DNA of 64,000 bases from Paralithodes platypus (GCA_032716605.1 CM064512.1:23251810-23315809), one strand, 5' to 3'. Positions 1-11,169 are shown, counted from the first letter of the stretch. Translations and numbers: made by a program. Notes: generated by a model from the sequence alone, not told the origin.

Positions 1-1750
1 GGACCGACCAGTCCAAAGGTAGGGCCCTCTCATCTGACGGGAAGTCGGTAGCACGCTCCGGGTGGGAGGCCTGCACCCCCTTCCAAACAGCCAAGGAGCC
101 ATAGAGGAGCGGCATAGTCCGCGACGGGACCTTGGCCTTTTGGATGGGGGGCAAGCGCGGACCCTGCCCTAGCAGACGGAGGACCCCCGCATGTGAGACA
201 GTAGGGGCAACCACCTGAGCCAGGGCAGGAGCAGTACTAGCCGACGACCGGGCAGGCGGAAAAGCAGGGCGAGAAGGAATGTGGTCCACCGCAGAGGGGA
301 GGGGGACCAAAGCAGGGGTAGGTTGGGTGAGGCGCTGAGGTTGTGTCACCGCCAAGAAGCGCGATAAGAGGGATTCTTGCATCGCCTCCAAGCGCGCGTC
401 GAAGTGTGACACAACCCACCCCTGCATAGCCGAAAATCGATCCGAGAGAGGCGACCCCCCGAAGATAGTTCGGCCCGCAGGGGCGAGCGTGAGCGAGAGC
501 GAGACCCATGACACGAAACAGCAGCGTCGCGGCCCAAAGAAGGCGAGCGACGACGGCCGTGGCGGTCCTGAGGGTCTCGTTCCCGATCACTAACGCCCGA
601 GGGGGAAACATCACCATCCCCCTCTTCCAGCGACACGTCAGCCCCCGAGAAAGGGGACCCCGAAACCTCGCTATACTCTACCGAGTCAAGCGGCGGGGTA
701 CCCTCACGGGGAGCCGGCAAGCGAAGATCAGGAATAGAAGAAGGAAGAGGAGCAGGATGACGGGAGGGGGAAGGCTGGCCGGGTGAAAGGAGGTCAGAAG
801 GAGCTGCGGGGGAAAACAGAGCAAGGATCCCCGGGGCTGAGAGAACAGGGCGGCCCGACACCGAGGCGGAGGAGGGAGGAACCTCCACCTTGGGACGAGA
901 CCTAGAAGGAAGAAGAGGCACCGAAGCAGGAGAAGTAGGAGGAGAAGCAGCTACAACCTGGCGGAGCCTCGTGGACAGAGTAGAAGGAGGGGAGCAGAGG
1001 GCCAGCTACAGCATGAACATCCGCGCGCGTAGAGGACAAATGAAGAGGACGTCTTTTGTGCAGGGGAAGCGGGCGGAAGGTAGTAGAGCCCCTATCCGGA
1101 GAGGCCAGGGGAGGGCGTACAGGGGCAGAGACGCTAACCCCGGCCTCAGGGCGAGAACCATGACGAGGGCGAACGGCGGAGTCAAGGTGAGCAGGAGGAC
1201 GAGGAGGGGCAGTAGAGGACGAGCGACGAGCGACGAGGAGAGCGAGAGAGCGTGGGACGGAGCTGGGGATCCACCCGACGATGTGACGACCGACCACGGG
1301 ACTCAGGGAGGAGGGCCCGAGCAGGGAGAGGGCCAGGTAAACGGCCCCCAGACGGGTCAGGGATGCCCAGGGCGACGCGGATCCGGTCGTCAACAAAGGC
1401 CGGGGAACGGTGGCCCACAGTCCTGATGTGGTGGGAGACCACCGCCCACACAGACTGAAGGGATGCAGAGGCCACTGCCGCGTCAGAGGAACCAGGGTGA
1501 TGGTCCACCACATCCACCAGGTCCATACACGGGCACACAAAGCAGGGAGGTAGGCCGTAGAGGACACACATTGAGAGTGACGTAAGCAGGACCTGTGGCA
1601 GTCCAAGCACGGGGAGCCACAGCCCTGGCGAAAGCAAGGCATCCCACCTGCAATGGAAGAACACACACCATAAGCAGCACGTTGACGGAGAAGTAAGTGA
1701 AGATAATGTCCAATAAAAACCAGGGAATGAGCATGGGTAAACAGGAACAC
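1..1750 (-). pseudogene. Gag-like ORF of a GC-rich retroelement, cut by the window edge
   Basis: Minus-strand reading is open for long stretches in shifting frames. Near 1560-1650 it encodes a Cys/His cluster containing CLDCHRSCLRHSQC. Near 1330-1500 it gives an acidic/hydrophobic segment with DVVDHHPGSS. Near 500-900 it is Pro/Ser/Arg-rich with an SRSRSRSP run. Near 330-440 a helical stretch (HFDARLEAMQESLLSR) runs on to the window edge. The order Cys cluster, low-complexity linker, helix resembles retroelement gag or ORF1 proteins. At least one frameshift lies near 1550, between the Cys cluster and the next conserved-looking segment. No reverse transcriptase is visible because the element continues to the left. 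DIRS, LTR and LINE ORF1 origins are all possible. The GC content is far above the rest of the window. Confidence 0.4.
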
Positions 1751-1977
1751 ACATGCAAACTGGAAGTCGTACTCACTCTAAACCGGGAGCACCGATGGAG
1801 GTGAGGAGGGCGGGTGAGGCGAAAGAGCACAAGCAGAACCTGCAAAGATGGAGAAAGTGTTAACCACCACTCAACACCTCACATGCAGGGTCCATAACAC
1901 CAGGAAAGTGCATACACCAATATAGTACCAGGCAACAAGATGACACAAAAAAGGGTCACCGGGAAAGCCAACTATAA

Positions 1978-2118
1978 CCGCAAATTTGCGGGCCAATGGA
2001 GGCATAACCGTACCGACACAACCCTCCCGCCTCACCGCGAGACCCCCCAGCGATCTCCGCAAATTTGCGGGGAGCCGAAACGTCCGTGGACCGAATCGAG
2101 CACTCCGCAAATTTGCGG
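1978..2118. repeat. Three copies of the palindrome CCGCAAATTTGCGG
   Basis: The perfect 14-bp palindrome occurs at 1978-1991, 2057-2070 and 2105-2118, with spacings of 79 and 48 bp. The bases between the copies are not obviously duplicated. The cluster lies upstream of the minus-strand gag-like ORF, where a promoter or leader would be expected. Dyad binding site for a dimeric protein is an inference. Confidence 0.7.
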
Positions 2119-3269
2119 GACCGGCCGAGATGGTCCGGCGCCGAAAAAGCGAGAGGAGCGTCTAGGAAATACCAACACAGGCCCAGAAAAAAGCGTCAAC
2201 TCCTTATGACTCCAAGCGACGATGGCCATCAAGCTGAGCAGTGTCTTCCTTGATAATATCCTGACTCAACCGGTCAAGGGAGAGAGGCAAGCAAGACACA
2301 CCAGGGGAGAGGAGGCACATCCCCCAGGAACCACCCCACCCACAGAGATAGAGCAAAGCCCATGAGGAGAAGTGGCAGGAAGGGTGGTTTGGTACAAACA
2401 GGGGCCCCGTAGGGTACCCCAGGTTGGGCAAAAGGGAATGAAAGGATGGAGGTGAAAACAGTAAGGGAACACAAAAACCAGTAAATGAAACTGGCGAGAA
2501 AAAAGGGTGGCCTAGCCGTGAGGAGAGAATGTGTCAGGGGCGAAAAACCCTGTGGTGTGAGGGAGAGGCCCCCGTGGGGTACCCCTGGATATCACGAACC
2601 ACCAAGCGCCCAGGCCCTTGAGACACAGTGAAGGCTCGAAAGGGGGGACTCGGGAATAACGCTAATAATGCGGCCGACACAAACCCTACAAACAGCACCG
2701 CCACCACGAAATCTCAGATTGTGAACCAACTGTACACCTAGGCTATGAAAATATGAAAACTCATAGGGCATAGCAATTCCTGAATGAGAAACAAGCTAGG
2801 CTAAAATAAGCTAAACTATGCCCAGACTAACAGGAAAAAAAGAATATGAAAAGAGAAAGGAATGAAAAACACATACGAGGAACGCCAGGCGCCCCCGTAC
2901 CTTCGGTAGCTATTTCCACACGCGTCTCCATTAAACACACTGAGGAGCCCATTTACGTGTGTCCTAGATCACGTAACATCTGTCTAACAAAAAGAAGGCC
3001 AGAAAAGCAAAAAACGAACCTAAAACAGGGTGAATTGAAGGAGCACAACAAAAGCGGACTCAACAATGGCGACGCGTGAAAAAATGATAACAAGAGAGGG
3101 TCGCTCATGCGCACGTTCGACAGGGATCGGCGCATGACGGAACACGGGATGGGCCTTGAGCGGTAACTAAGGTAAACCCCTTTTTCTTCTCTTCTATACT
3201 TTTTTCACCTTCGGTGGTAGTTTTGGTTAATGTACAACGTCTCCTAGAGCAAGATAAGGAGTAGACTCT
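2119..3269. other. Gene-free GC-rich stretch, probable leader or flank of the gag-like element
   Basis: No reading frame with recognisable domains. The sequence stays GC-rich to about 2700 and then becomes ordinary. It is probably the 5' untranslated part of the minus-strand retroelement followed by flanking DNA; the outer boundary of that element could not be placed. Confidence 0.3.
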
Positions 3270-5510
3270 AGACGTTTTCTTTTTAACCGCGGTTGGAATG
3301 ACGACATAGCAGTCAAAATAGACAAGTCGTCATTGCAATTAGGTTAATAGCCTTGACGTTGGATTTGCCAAGACTACTAACAAATATTTCTCACCAACGA
3401 TGAAGAAATTATAAGCGACATAAGACTCGAAGAGACAGATATCTCAGATCACCGACTTATGGTGATTGAAACAACATTGCAAGCAAGTCGAGAACCACAA
3501 AAATCTATGGCGAACACAAAAGACTTCCGATCCTTAAATTTTTTCCAGGATGACATAGATTGGAAAACCATCAACAATGAAATATCCAATACGGATTGGC
3601 ATGGAGAGATGGAAGGACGGACAAGCACCGAGATGTACCAACATTTTAGTTCCAAGCTCCTGAACATATGTGTAGCGAATATCCCAAGTAAGAGACAACC
3701 ACGAGAATACACAATCCCAAGAGAGAGGAAAATACTGATGAGGAAGAGGACAAAATTAAATAAACGATTAGTGGAAAGCGAAGAAGAGAATATGATAAAG
3801 CAAAAATTAGCACGTATCGAAAGAGACCTCGCACAGTCGTATGACAGAGAAGCAAAATCTGAAGAACGGAGAGCTGTGGACAACATTGACAAGAACCCAA
3901 AATACTTTTTTAAGTATGCCAAGAAAAAAACAAGCATGCGAACAACCATAGGACCACTCAAGTACAATGGATACCTCACCAGTGATCCACAAAAAATGAG
4001 CGAAGCCCTTAACCACCAGTATGTGTCTGCATTTAGTACACCAAAACTAGATACAGTGAATCAGTGGCATACAACAACACCGCCTGCAGAATCACAATTG
4101 AGCGATGTAGAGTTCGATAGGACAGATATAGAGACATCCATACGAGAAATCAACACATATGCCGCTGCAGGACCAGACTGTATACCAGCAATACTCATGA
4201 AGCAGTGTGCCTCCATTATATCCAAACCACTGCACATGATATGGAGAAAGTCGATGGATACTGGGGAAATACCTAGTCTCTTAAAACACGGACAAATATC
4301 ACCCATCTATAAAAGTGGGCCGAGAACGGAACCAAAAAATTATAGACCGGTGGCTCTTACTTCACACGTAATTAAAATATTCGAGAGGATAGTTGTAAAA
4401 AAAGTAACCAAATATCTGGAGGAACAATCGCTTTATAACAAAGGTCAACACGGATTTAGAAGCGGAAGATCGTGCGTGTCGCAGCTTCTTCAACACAGGA
4501 TGGATATTTTGAGTGCTCTAGAAGATGGAGATGGTGCAGATGCAATCTACCTGGACTTCTCTAAAGCTTTCGACAAGGTTGACCACTCAATCTTATTGCA
4601 AAAACTGGAACATATTGGGATTAGAGGTAGGCTACACAAGTGGATCGGGAGCTTTATCACTAATAGAAGTCAATCGGTAATGGTCGAAGGAAGCGAATCC
4701 AAGAAGTCGGAAGTGAGAAGTGGTGTGGCACAGGGGTCGGTGATTGGCCCCTTGCTTTTCCTCATATATATCAGTGATATCGACCAGAGTATACAGTACT
4801 GTAAAACAACCTCATTCGCAGACGACACTCGACTCCTGGGCATTGTGAGAAGGGAAGATGATTATAAAATGATACAAGATGACCTGAAGACGATATATAA
4901 CTGGGCAGAAATGAATAATATGATATTCAATAGCACAAAATTCGAGTTATTGAGATATCGACACCCGAAGCAGGAAGTGGCCGACAAGGACTATACAACA
5001 CCAGAAGGAGGAATTATAATCCAAATCAACCACTTGCGGGATCTGGGAAAAACAATAAGCGACGATGCTAGCTTCGACCATCATATTGATAATACTGTAG
5101 CGAAGGCCAGAAAGAATATGGGATGGATTTTTAGAACATTCAAAACAAGAGAACCACGTGCATTAATAGTATTATTCAGGGCCCTGATACTACCATTGGT
5201 TGAATACTGCTGCCAGTTATGGAACCCCACAAACATCGGCCAAATCAGAAAACTGGAGGCAGTACAACGAACGTACACGGCCCGAATCGAAGGACTGAAC
5301 AACATGGACTACTGGCAGAGACTACAGCATTTAGACATGTACTCATTGGAGAGAAGAAGGGAGAGATATGTAGCAATGTACGTGTGGAAAATAATTAACG
5401 AAATTATACCAAATCTGGAAAACGAAGATGAAATTAGGACGACATACAGCAGTAGACGAGGAAAATTGTGCACTATTCCGAGTTTAGTGAGAACAAGGAT
5501 GAGCTTACAA
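3270..5510 (+). mobile_element. 5'-truncated non-LTR retrotransposon, CR1/L2-like
   Basis: The element starts inside its endonuclease domain. Debris encoding WNDDIAVK and DKSSLQLG appears from about 3290. The conserved endonuclease end SDHRL lies at 3444-3458, in frame with the long reverse transcriptase ORF. A frame break near 3378-3395 separates the two endonuclease pieces. The 3' end has no polyA and runs directly into a GC/TG simple repeat at 5511. Clade assignment rests on the RT and C-terminal motifs (YWQRLQHLDMYSLERRRERY and RRGKLCTIP), which I associate with the CR1/L2/Rex1 group. Confidence 0.75.
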
Positions 5511-5600
5511 ACCGCCCGCCCGCGGGCGGGCGGGCGTGCGTGCGGGCGTGCGTGCGTGCGTGCGTGCGTGTGTGTGTGTGTGTGTGTGTACTTACTCTAG
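3459..5600 (+). CDS. LINE reverse transcriptase, uninterrupted frame
   Basis: The product would copy LINE RNA into DNA at the target site. The 713-codon frame is also open upstream to 3381. RT motifs in order: a PIYKSGPRTEPKNYRPVAL block near residue 285; YLDFSKAFDKVDH from residue 364; SGVAQGSVIGPLLFLIYISD near residue 425; catalytic FADD at 453-456. The thumb/C-terminal region has the typical LEYCCQLWNP and LYSLERRRERY-like motifs. The last ~40 residues are not natural: they are Ala/Arg/Cys/Val repeats read from the GC/TG microsatellite. Because the endonuclease is truncated, the copy is probably immobile, but the intact RT frame suggests a fairly young insertion. The annotated ATG lies inside the endonuclease remnant and is not a true start. 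Confidence 0.8.
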   Translation: MVIETTLQASREPQKSMANTKDFRSLNFFQDDIDWKTINNEISNTDWHGEMEGRTSTEMYQHFSSKLLNICVANIPSKRQPREYTIPRERKILMRKRTKLNKRLVESEEENMIKQKLARIERDLAQSYDREAKSEERRAVDNIDKNPKYFFKYAKKKTSMRTTIGPLKYNGYLTSDPQKMSEALNHQYVSAFSTPKLDTVNQWHTTTPPAESQLSDVEFDRTDIETSIREINTYAAAGPDCIPAILMKQCASIISKPLHMIWRKSMDTGEIPSLLKHGQISPIYKSGPRTEPKNYRPVALTSHVIKIFERIVVKKVTKYLEEQSLYNKGQHGFRSGRSCVSQLLQHRMDILSALEDGDGADAIYLDFSKAFDKVDHSILLQKLEHIGIRGRLHKWIGSFITNRSQSVMVEGSESKKSEVRSGVAQGSVIGPLLFLIYISDIDQSIQYCKTTSFADDTRLLGIVRREDDYKMIQDDLKTIYNWAEMNNMIFNSTKFELLRYRHPKQEVADKDYTTPEGGIIIQINHLRDLGKTISDDASFDHHIDNTVAKARKNMGWIFRTFKTREPRALIVLFRALILPLVEYCCQLWNPTNIGQIRKLEAVQRTYTARIEGLNNMDYWQRLQHLDMYSLERRRERYVAMYVWKIINEIIPNLENEDEIRTTYSSRRGKLCTIPSLVRTRMSLQTARPRAGGRACGRACVRACVCVCVCVYLL

Positions 5601-5616
5601 TTGTACTTACTCTAGG

Positions 5617-5677
<61 letters not shown>
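5511..5677. repeat. Compound simple repeat (GCCC/GGGC palindrome, CGTG, TG)
   Basis: A GC palindrome (around 5515-5535) grades into CGTG and then into two TG runs separated by a short CTTACTCTAG-type duplication at about 5590-5615. It abuts the 3' end of the LINE, so it may be the element's 3' microsatellite tail. Confidence 0.85.
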
Positions 5678-5853
5678 TGGTTCAGTTCGTACAGTCATCT
5701 ACATAAGCTCCGTTTTACTGTTATTACCTCCTTCAGTATGATGTAATCTTTATCAATGTACACAGGGTATCATTAGATGGATTTATTCAGCTTAGGAAAG
5801 GCCGGCGTGCGTCAAAGAGATAATTGGCATAGTGTTTGCTTTTCAAGTCTTAA

Positions 5854-6332
5854 CACCTTACGAGCGGCCTATGCGGTTTATTATATGTACCGCACAGCGG
5901 GGTGTTTTTAGCCAAAATAGGGCTGTTTACGTGATCATTTTCATGCCTAAATAAGACCCAGAACGTAAAACAAGTACCTATCCCTGAAAGGGCATAAACA
6001 GAGCTTTCGAATGACACCATAACGATCCTTGTATGATGGATAGTTTTCTTGCAATAACCGTGCAACGCGAGTGCAAAAAGCAGGTAATTCGGTACTTTCG
6101 GTACATAATTGAGTATGTAGCGAGTGAGAGAGGGAGGAGGGAGCTGAGATTTGTGTCAGTAGGTTCGCCGCGGTGGTCTGGAGCAGTCATACGCTCGCTA
6201 GTCTCCTGCCACCACTTGTCTCTCTCTCTCAGCCACATTACGTGCTGAAATTGCCACTCGACCTATGTCGAGCGCCGCCACATAGTCCAGCTTTTTTTAA
6301 CTCGACTTATGTTGCTCGCCGCTAATTAAGGG
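5854..6332. mobile_element. TTAA-flanked MITE, family D, copy 1
   Basis: 479-bp element flanked by TTAA at 5850-5853 and 6333-6336. Its ends are imperfect inverted repeats: CACCTTACGAGCGGC on the left, and CCCTTAATTAGCGGC on the right read inward. A nearly identical copy lies at 21187-21666 with only a few substitutions or small indels. TTAA target duplication and CCY-type ends are characteristic of piggyBac-type transposition. No coding capacity, so it must be non-autonomous. A subterminal direct repeat (CTCGAC-TATGTCGAGCGCCGCC and CTCGACTTATGTTGCTCGCCGC) sits near the right end. Confidence 0.85.
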
Positions 6333-6467
6333 TTAAAGTTACTCTCGCTTTATGTTTGCCAAAATCAAACAATATGAGGCCATAGTACTTACATGCAATC
6401 TTCCTGACGGTGTTAATACAATTTATAAAACGGATCTTATATTGGCGACTGTACACATGCTAGGCTC

Positions 6468-6501
<34 letters not shown>

Positions 6502-6703
6502 CACACACACACAGGACTACAGTTTTCCAGTGAAGCAGGATATACAATAATATATATAGGGTAGCATTTGTTGATGCGTCACTAATATGTATAAATAATG
6601 GAAGTGATAAAGCTTTGGCCTCAACACAAGCACCAATAAACTATCTGAACTTCTTAGTGTAGCTTGTTAATCAATTATTAAAACACAAAACTTCAGACAT
6701 TAA
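6333..6703. other. No gene; (CA)n at 6463-6512
   Basis: Apart from an interrupted CA microsatellite there is only AT-rich sequence without a recognisable gene. Confidence 0.6.
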
Positions 6704-6926
6704 CACCTTTAGTACCATAACACTATTTACTTTTAATCTAGTCAATGTCACATGATTAAATTTAACTTAGAAAGTATAATTACAAAGCTTTCAAACAATA
6801 ATAATATTATCAGTAAACCTTTTGGCTGCCTCAAATCCATCTTTAAGAGAATAAGGTCGTCTAATGATAACCAGAAGAACAAGTAAACAAAAGGTGTTCT
6901 CATATATTATATGATACTGAAAGGGA
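6704..6926. mobile_element. Diverged palindromic MITE, family A
   Basis: Flanked on the left by TTAA (6700-6703). The right half contains GTCGTCTAATGATAACCAGA and ends CTGAAAGGGATAAG, matching the right halves of the better-preserved family A copies at 34827 and 38364. The left half is a diverged inverted copy (CACCTTTAGTACCATAACAC). The right-hand target is mutated. Confidence 0.5.
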
Positions 6927-7199
6927 TAAGTACGGCAGAAATATTTAAGAAGTTTGTAATCAGTTTTGTAAAATGAACTTGTTTCTGGCTAACATTGTAC
7001 TCCAAGAACTTTAAGAGTAGACAAGGCAAATATGTTCTCAATTATTTATCTGCACCCATATGCATTTCCCAAGCTGAATAATAATACTAAACACAAACTA
7101 TTGATATCCTAAATAACGTGAAAGAAGGTTTCATTGAACTGAAGGTGTTAATAAGAGTAACACAGAACTTATGTTGGTGACTGTACATAATATGACCCA
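6927..7199. other. No gene seen
   Basis: AT-rich sequence without open frames, repeats or motifs that I recognise. Confidence 0.5.
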
Positions 7200-7530
7200 T
7201 CAAGGAAGTATACATATACACACACCAATACACAAACACACATAAACACACTCACTTACACCAACACACATACACACCAACACAAATTCCCACCAACACA
7301 CACATACACAAACACACACACCTAACCACACACACACATACATAAACTCACACACCACAAGACATACATACACAAACTCACACACCACACCAACACATAT
7401 ACAACCTTACACTTACACACCAACACACTCATATGCAAATTTACACACACATATGCAAAATCACGCATATACACAAACATATACCAACACAAACATAATC
7501 ACACTCTGAAAACACACACAAACACCGCGG
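7200..7530. repeat. Imperfect (CA)n-rich minisatellite
   Basis: Long degenerate array of ACACACA, CATACACA and AACACA units. Reading frames here are low-complexity products of the repeat, not genes. Confidence 0.85.
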
Positions 7531-8384
7531 CCGCAGCCAGAAACAAAATAGGTGCAGAACTGATTGTCTCTGAAAGCGTCATGGGGGAATTGAACACTCA
7601 TGTGTTTCAGGCTATAAGGAAGTTGGATTCGTAAACATCGATATTAGTACAAAATACAATAATGATATGGGTTTCTCATGGATAATATTTTATGCTGAAT
7701 TGTGTTTTATGTATTTATAGATGTATTGGAGGTTTTATTAGACCAGTCTATTCAGCTCAGGAAAGGACTGTGGGAGTTAAAGGGTTACTTAATTTGTGTC
7801 TATATTTTCGTTTTATCCCCAGAGATCCTTCCTAAGCTCAAAAATGTCATTTACTGTTAACCAGAATCAAACTAACATTTCAACAAACTTGTTTTCCAAT
7901 AGGCCTATGCCGTACCTACGTATCCCCTACGCGTATACGATGGCGCTTGTTTTTGGCTACCATCAAAAGATAATAATCTATTGAGGATACACTTGTGGGA
8001 GACAAAAAGGATCACTGAGTTTGTTTTTACTTTGTATTCCTCCGATACTTGCTTACCTTACTAAATGTTTTAGATACACTACAATAATAAAAGTACATCA
8101 TGGTACTGGAAGTATTAATTTCTGTTTTCCCGAAGTTATTGAAAGGTTAATGTTGTAATCAATCAATCAATTGATAAGAAGCTAAAATATAAAGTCCAGA
8201 GAGTATTGTCACGTGTGTTGAATCGATACCATTATTACCATTTGTATAATAATAGTGACGCGAGAGTAAGTGCTGTATAACAGAAGCAGGTCAAAGCGGC
8301 CACATATCTACGTGGCCACAATCCTAAGCAGACTATGTTAGGTTAGAGAGGGGCCTGGTAAACTTAGGATAATTTATGATATGT
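7531..8384. other. No gene; family A MITE remnant near 7725-7790
   Basis: A stretch with TTATTAGACCAGTCTATTCAG followed by CTCAGGAAAGGACTGTGGGAGTTAAAGGGTTA-type sequence (broken here) matches the centre of family A MITEs. The remainder is unrecognised AT-rich DNA. Confidence 0.45.
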
Positions 8385-8918
8385 TAGGATGAGGAAATTA
8401 GGAAATCCGTGATGGATGCTAGGGTATATAGGGGTATTGGAGGGGGTCTGTCTGATCATTATGTAGTGGTAGCTAAGGTTAGGATACAAAAGAAGTGGGT
8501 GAGGAGAGCTGGAGGGAGGCGAGAGGAGGGTGGAATGGTGAGGAGGGTGGAGAGGCTCCAGGAGGAGGAAGTCAGGGAGGAGTACAGGAGAGCAGTGGAA
8601 AGACGACTAGGTGGATTCGACCTGGAAGTGGAGGAGATGAGCAAGGTGTTTAAGGATGAGATCTGTGCAGCATGTGAGGAGGTGTGTGGAGTGAGGAGAC
8701 GAGGGAGGTGAGTGAAAGGTACAGCATGGTGGACAGAAGAGGTAAGAATAGCTGTGGAAGAAAAGAAGAAAACATATAGAGAGTGGTTGGGTAGTAGAGG
8801 GAATGAAGATTTCGAGAGACAGAAACGAGCAAGGTACGTGGAGAGTAAGAGGGTGGTGAAGAGAGTAGTGAAGGAAAGTATGCATGTGAATGAAGTTGGC
8901 AAAGCAAAGACCTTATAA
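8385..8918 (+). pseudogene. Fragment of an RTE-like LINE polyprotein (endonuclease end to start of RT)
   Basis: The frame reads the endonuclease terminus (YRGIGGGLSDHYVVVAKV), an Arg/Glu-rich linker, then WWTEEVRIAVEEKKKTYREW, a segment preceding the RT in RTE-like LINEs. A single in-frame TGA at 8709-8711 splits it; the context suggests CGA to TGA decay. The match stops at 8918, so most of the RT is missing. The related 3' ends at 29818, 51828 and 63121 may come from the same group, but I cannot prove linkage. Confidence 0.65.
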
Positions 8919-9049
8919 GACAGCCAATAAAACTTTCCATGAACTCCTGTATAAGGGGCCCTGTAATTAACCACCAAAGGTGAAGTATATTATATGTGCC
9001 CTCTTACAGCCTGAAGAATAAGCAAGAGTCTATGCATACGGAGTTCTAT

Positions 9050-10200
9050 GAAATATGCCTTAGCAATTTCCAAACAGGTGGCCATTTCACTTTTCACCAC
9101 TACCGCAGAAGGCACCAATTAGCAAAGCACCCAGAACGAAATTTAAGAAAAGGGTCCCATTACGGCCTAGAGGATGTTGTTCGACTAAATGCATGCACAA
9201 GTTCATTAAATTTGGTTCGGTAGTAACCGAGTGATACCAAATTTTGATAAGCGTCGCACTACTGCAGAAGGTGGCTATCTGGAGGGCGCCCAGGGTGGAA
9301 TTGAAACAAAGGACTCTGTTACGACCTAGAAGGTTGATAATTTATATGCATATGTAAGGTGATTAACCTTTACACTGTGAAGCTATGGTAATTCAAAGTG
9401 CCCGCCGTGTGAAGGTATTTGCTTTAACTCTGACGAAAATGGTCATATTTACCAATTATATCATTATCACTTATCCATATGCACCTATTTTACATTTAAT
9501 ATGAAAATATGAACATTTAAGAGCAATAATAGAAGTGAGAATAGCATTTTGGGGTTGAAAAAAGACGTATTATTGCCACCTGGTCATATCATGAGGCTAG
9601 AGCCCAGGCAGTGAACATCCTCACTCTCTGACCTCCAGTGCGACACTGATGGGCTTGCAATAGATTCTCTGTGTTGCAAGGATCTCTAGCTGCGACGAAT
9701 GTGTTAACGAGACTGCATGAGGGAAATTTGCGCAGAAAATTACCCGATAAAAGGGGGAATAAAAGGAAAAATAGCTGATCATTGAGGAGGGGGGAAAATG
9801 AAGGGAAGGGGGGGAGGAGGGCGACACATATGTTGGAGTGGTAGCAAATAATGGAGGGGGATTATCTCACCTAATTACATATTGCTTAGTTTTGAGTCCC
9901 ACTTGGATGTTTACAAAAACAAAATTTAAGCGCTGGCTCTATAGAGGACGCTCGCATTCCACCACAAAAACCTCTATAGAGGACACTCGCTGTTTAAGGT
10001 TAAATTTGGTTCGGTAATAACGGAGAAAAAATAATTTGAATAAACGTTGTACTACTGCAGAAGGCGGCGATTGGGGCATCCAGGCCTAAATATATATAAA
10101 GTTCTCTGTTACAGCGTAGAGGATAGATCAGCGTATATTCATGTGATAAAAATATAATTTGGTTCAGTATTAACCGAGAAATAGCACTTTTTAATCAGCG
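9050..10200. repeat. ~153-bp tandem repeat, about 3 units, split by a MITE
   Basis: Units share AATTTGGTTCGGTA, an ACTRCTGCAGAAGG motif and a TGTTACGRCCTAGA-like motif. Unit starts lie near 9207, 10000 and 10152, and an earlier degenerate unit lies near 9060. After removing the insertion at 9367-9999, spacing is about 152-156 bp. No protein is encoded. Confidence 0.65.
9367..9999. mobile_element. TTAA-flanked MITE, family F, copy 1
   Basis: 633 bp between TTAA at 9363-9366 and 10000-10003. Ends are weak inverted repeats (CCTTTACACTGTGAAG and CCTTAAACAGCGAGTG). Joining the flanks at one TTAA gives GATTAAATTTGGTTCGG, which matches the uninterrupted neighbouring unit (CATTAAATTTGGTTCGG at about 9204-9220). 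This directly shows the empty site. The interior resembles 25930-26340 on the opposite strand. Confidence 0.7.
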
Positions 10201-10819
10201 TCACCTTAACAACAAGAAGACTAAGAAGAACAACAACCTGAGTAAACCCTAGAGGTTCCTAGCTTTGCTCGCAGACCTAATAAATAACCACAAAATCACT
10301 GTCACGGCGTGGAAAGATAGGTGTCACTGGGGTTGAGTTTACGTGTGTCACTGAATGTTGTGTGTGGTTGTAAGATATTATCATATAGTTATGGTCTCAC
10401 AAGAAGTCCTTTACAAAATATTCTACTTCACAATGACAGACAAATGTGTTTTGTGCCCTCAACTATAGATGCATATCAAGTTAGAAGAGAGGTTTGTTAT
10501 GCAGCCTTCAGCAAAACTAATTATTCGTTCTGGTTGTGGTCCAACATCTACGGGTCTCCTGGGCTCGTCCTTGTAGAGGCTTCAACGTCAGGGTCGGTAG
10601 TGGCGGTCCTTCGGCAACGTCCTCCAGCGGGATTCATCACGGGCTGCAGCTGGCTCCTTACCATCTGGGTGTTGGTGAATGGGGGGAAAGGCTCAGGAAA
10701 GTTACTAGGGAGTATGAAACTTGTTTTATAGCAATCTAGCAACTCCTATACTTAAGTCCAGGTGCCAAAACAGAACAGTATCCTTATCAAGCCTGGAGGG
10801 TCAGAGGTCTACACTAAGT
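10201..10819. other. No gene recognised
   Basis: A 136-codon frame at 10321-10731 has no recognisable domain and no codon pattern that persuades me it is real. No repeat family was recognised either. Confidence 0.4.
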
Positions 10820-11169
10820 GATGCGGACCAGTGTACTGTCCACCTATGAATCTCCCTGCTTTAGTCTAGGAAGCTGTGCTCACCATTGGGCCAGAGAATC
10901 TATTTGGGGGATCGGACCAGTGAACTGTCCTCCTAATGATTCTCCCTTCTTGAGTCTAGGAAGCTGTGCTCACCATTGGGTCAGATAATCTATTAGGGGG
11001 TTCGGACCAGTGATCTGTCCACCTAACAATTTCTCTACTTGAGTTTGGGGGTTGCACTGACCAGTGTACATGTGACCAACCTTTACCCAAAGTGAGAGTC
11101 TTTACTAACTGCATGAACCAGTGTACAAGCAGAAAGTCACTATCCAAGTCTGAATATATCAGGCTATAA
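10820..11169. repeat. ~89-bp minisatellite with GGACCAGTGTACTG motif, left part
   Basis: Units start near 10825, 10914 and 11004 with GGACCAGTG, continue with TCTAGGAAGCTGTGCTCACC and end in a GGGGG run. More degenerate units continue to 11169. The same motif resumes at 13530-13800 on the other side of the LINE, so the LINE inserted into the array. Confidence 0.75.

Noticed and set aside
1940..2253. Frames with repeated PQICG on both strands
   Set aside because: They arise from the CCGCAAATTTGCGG palindromes, which read the same on both strands.
9060..10200. CRISPR-like direct repeats
   Set aside because: Long diverged tandem units in an animal genome, no short identical repeats with unique spacers.
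10321..10731. 136-codon plus-strand frame
   Set aside because: No domain, motif, or homologous copy in the window; not distinguishable from chance.
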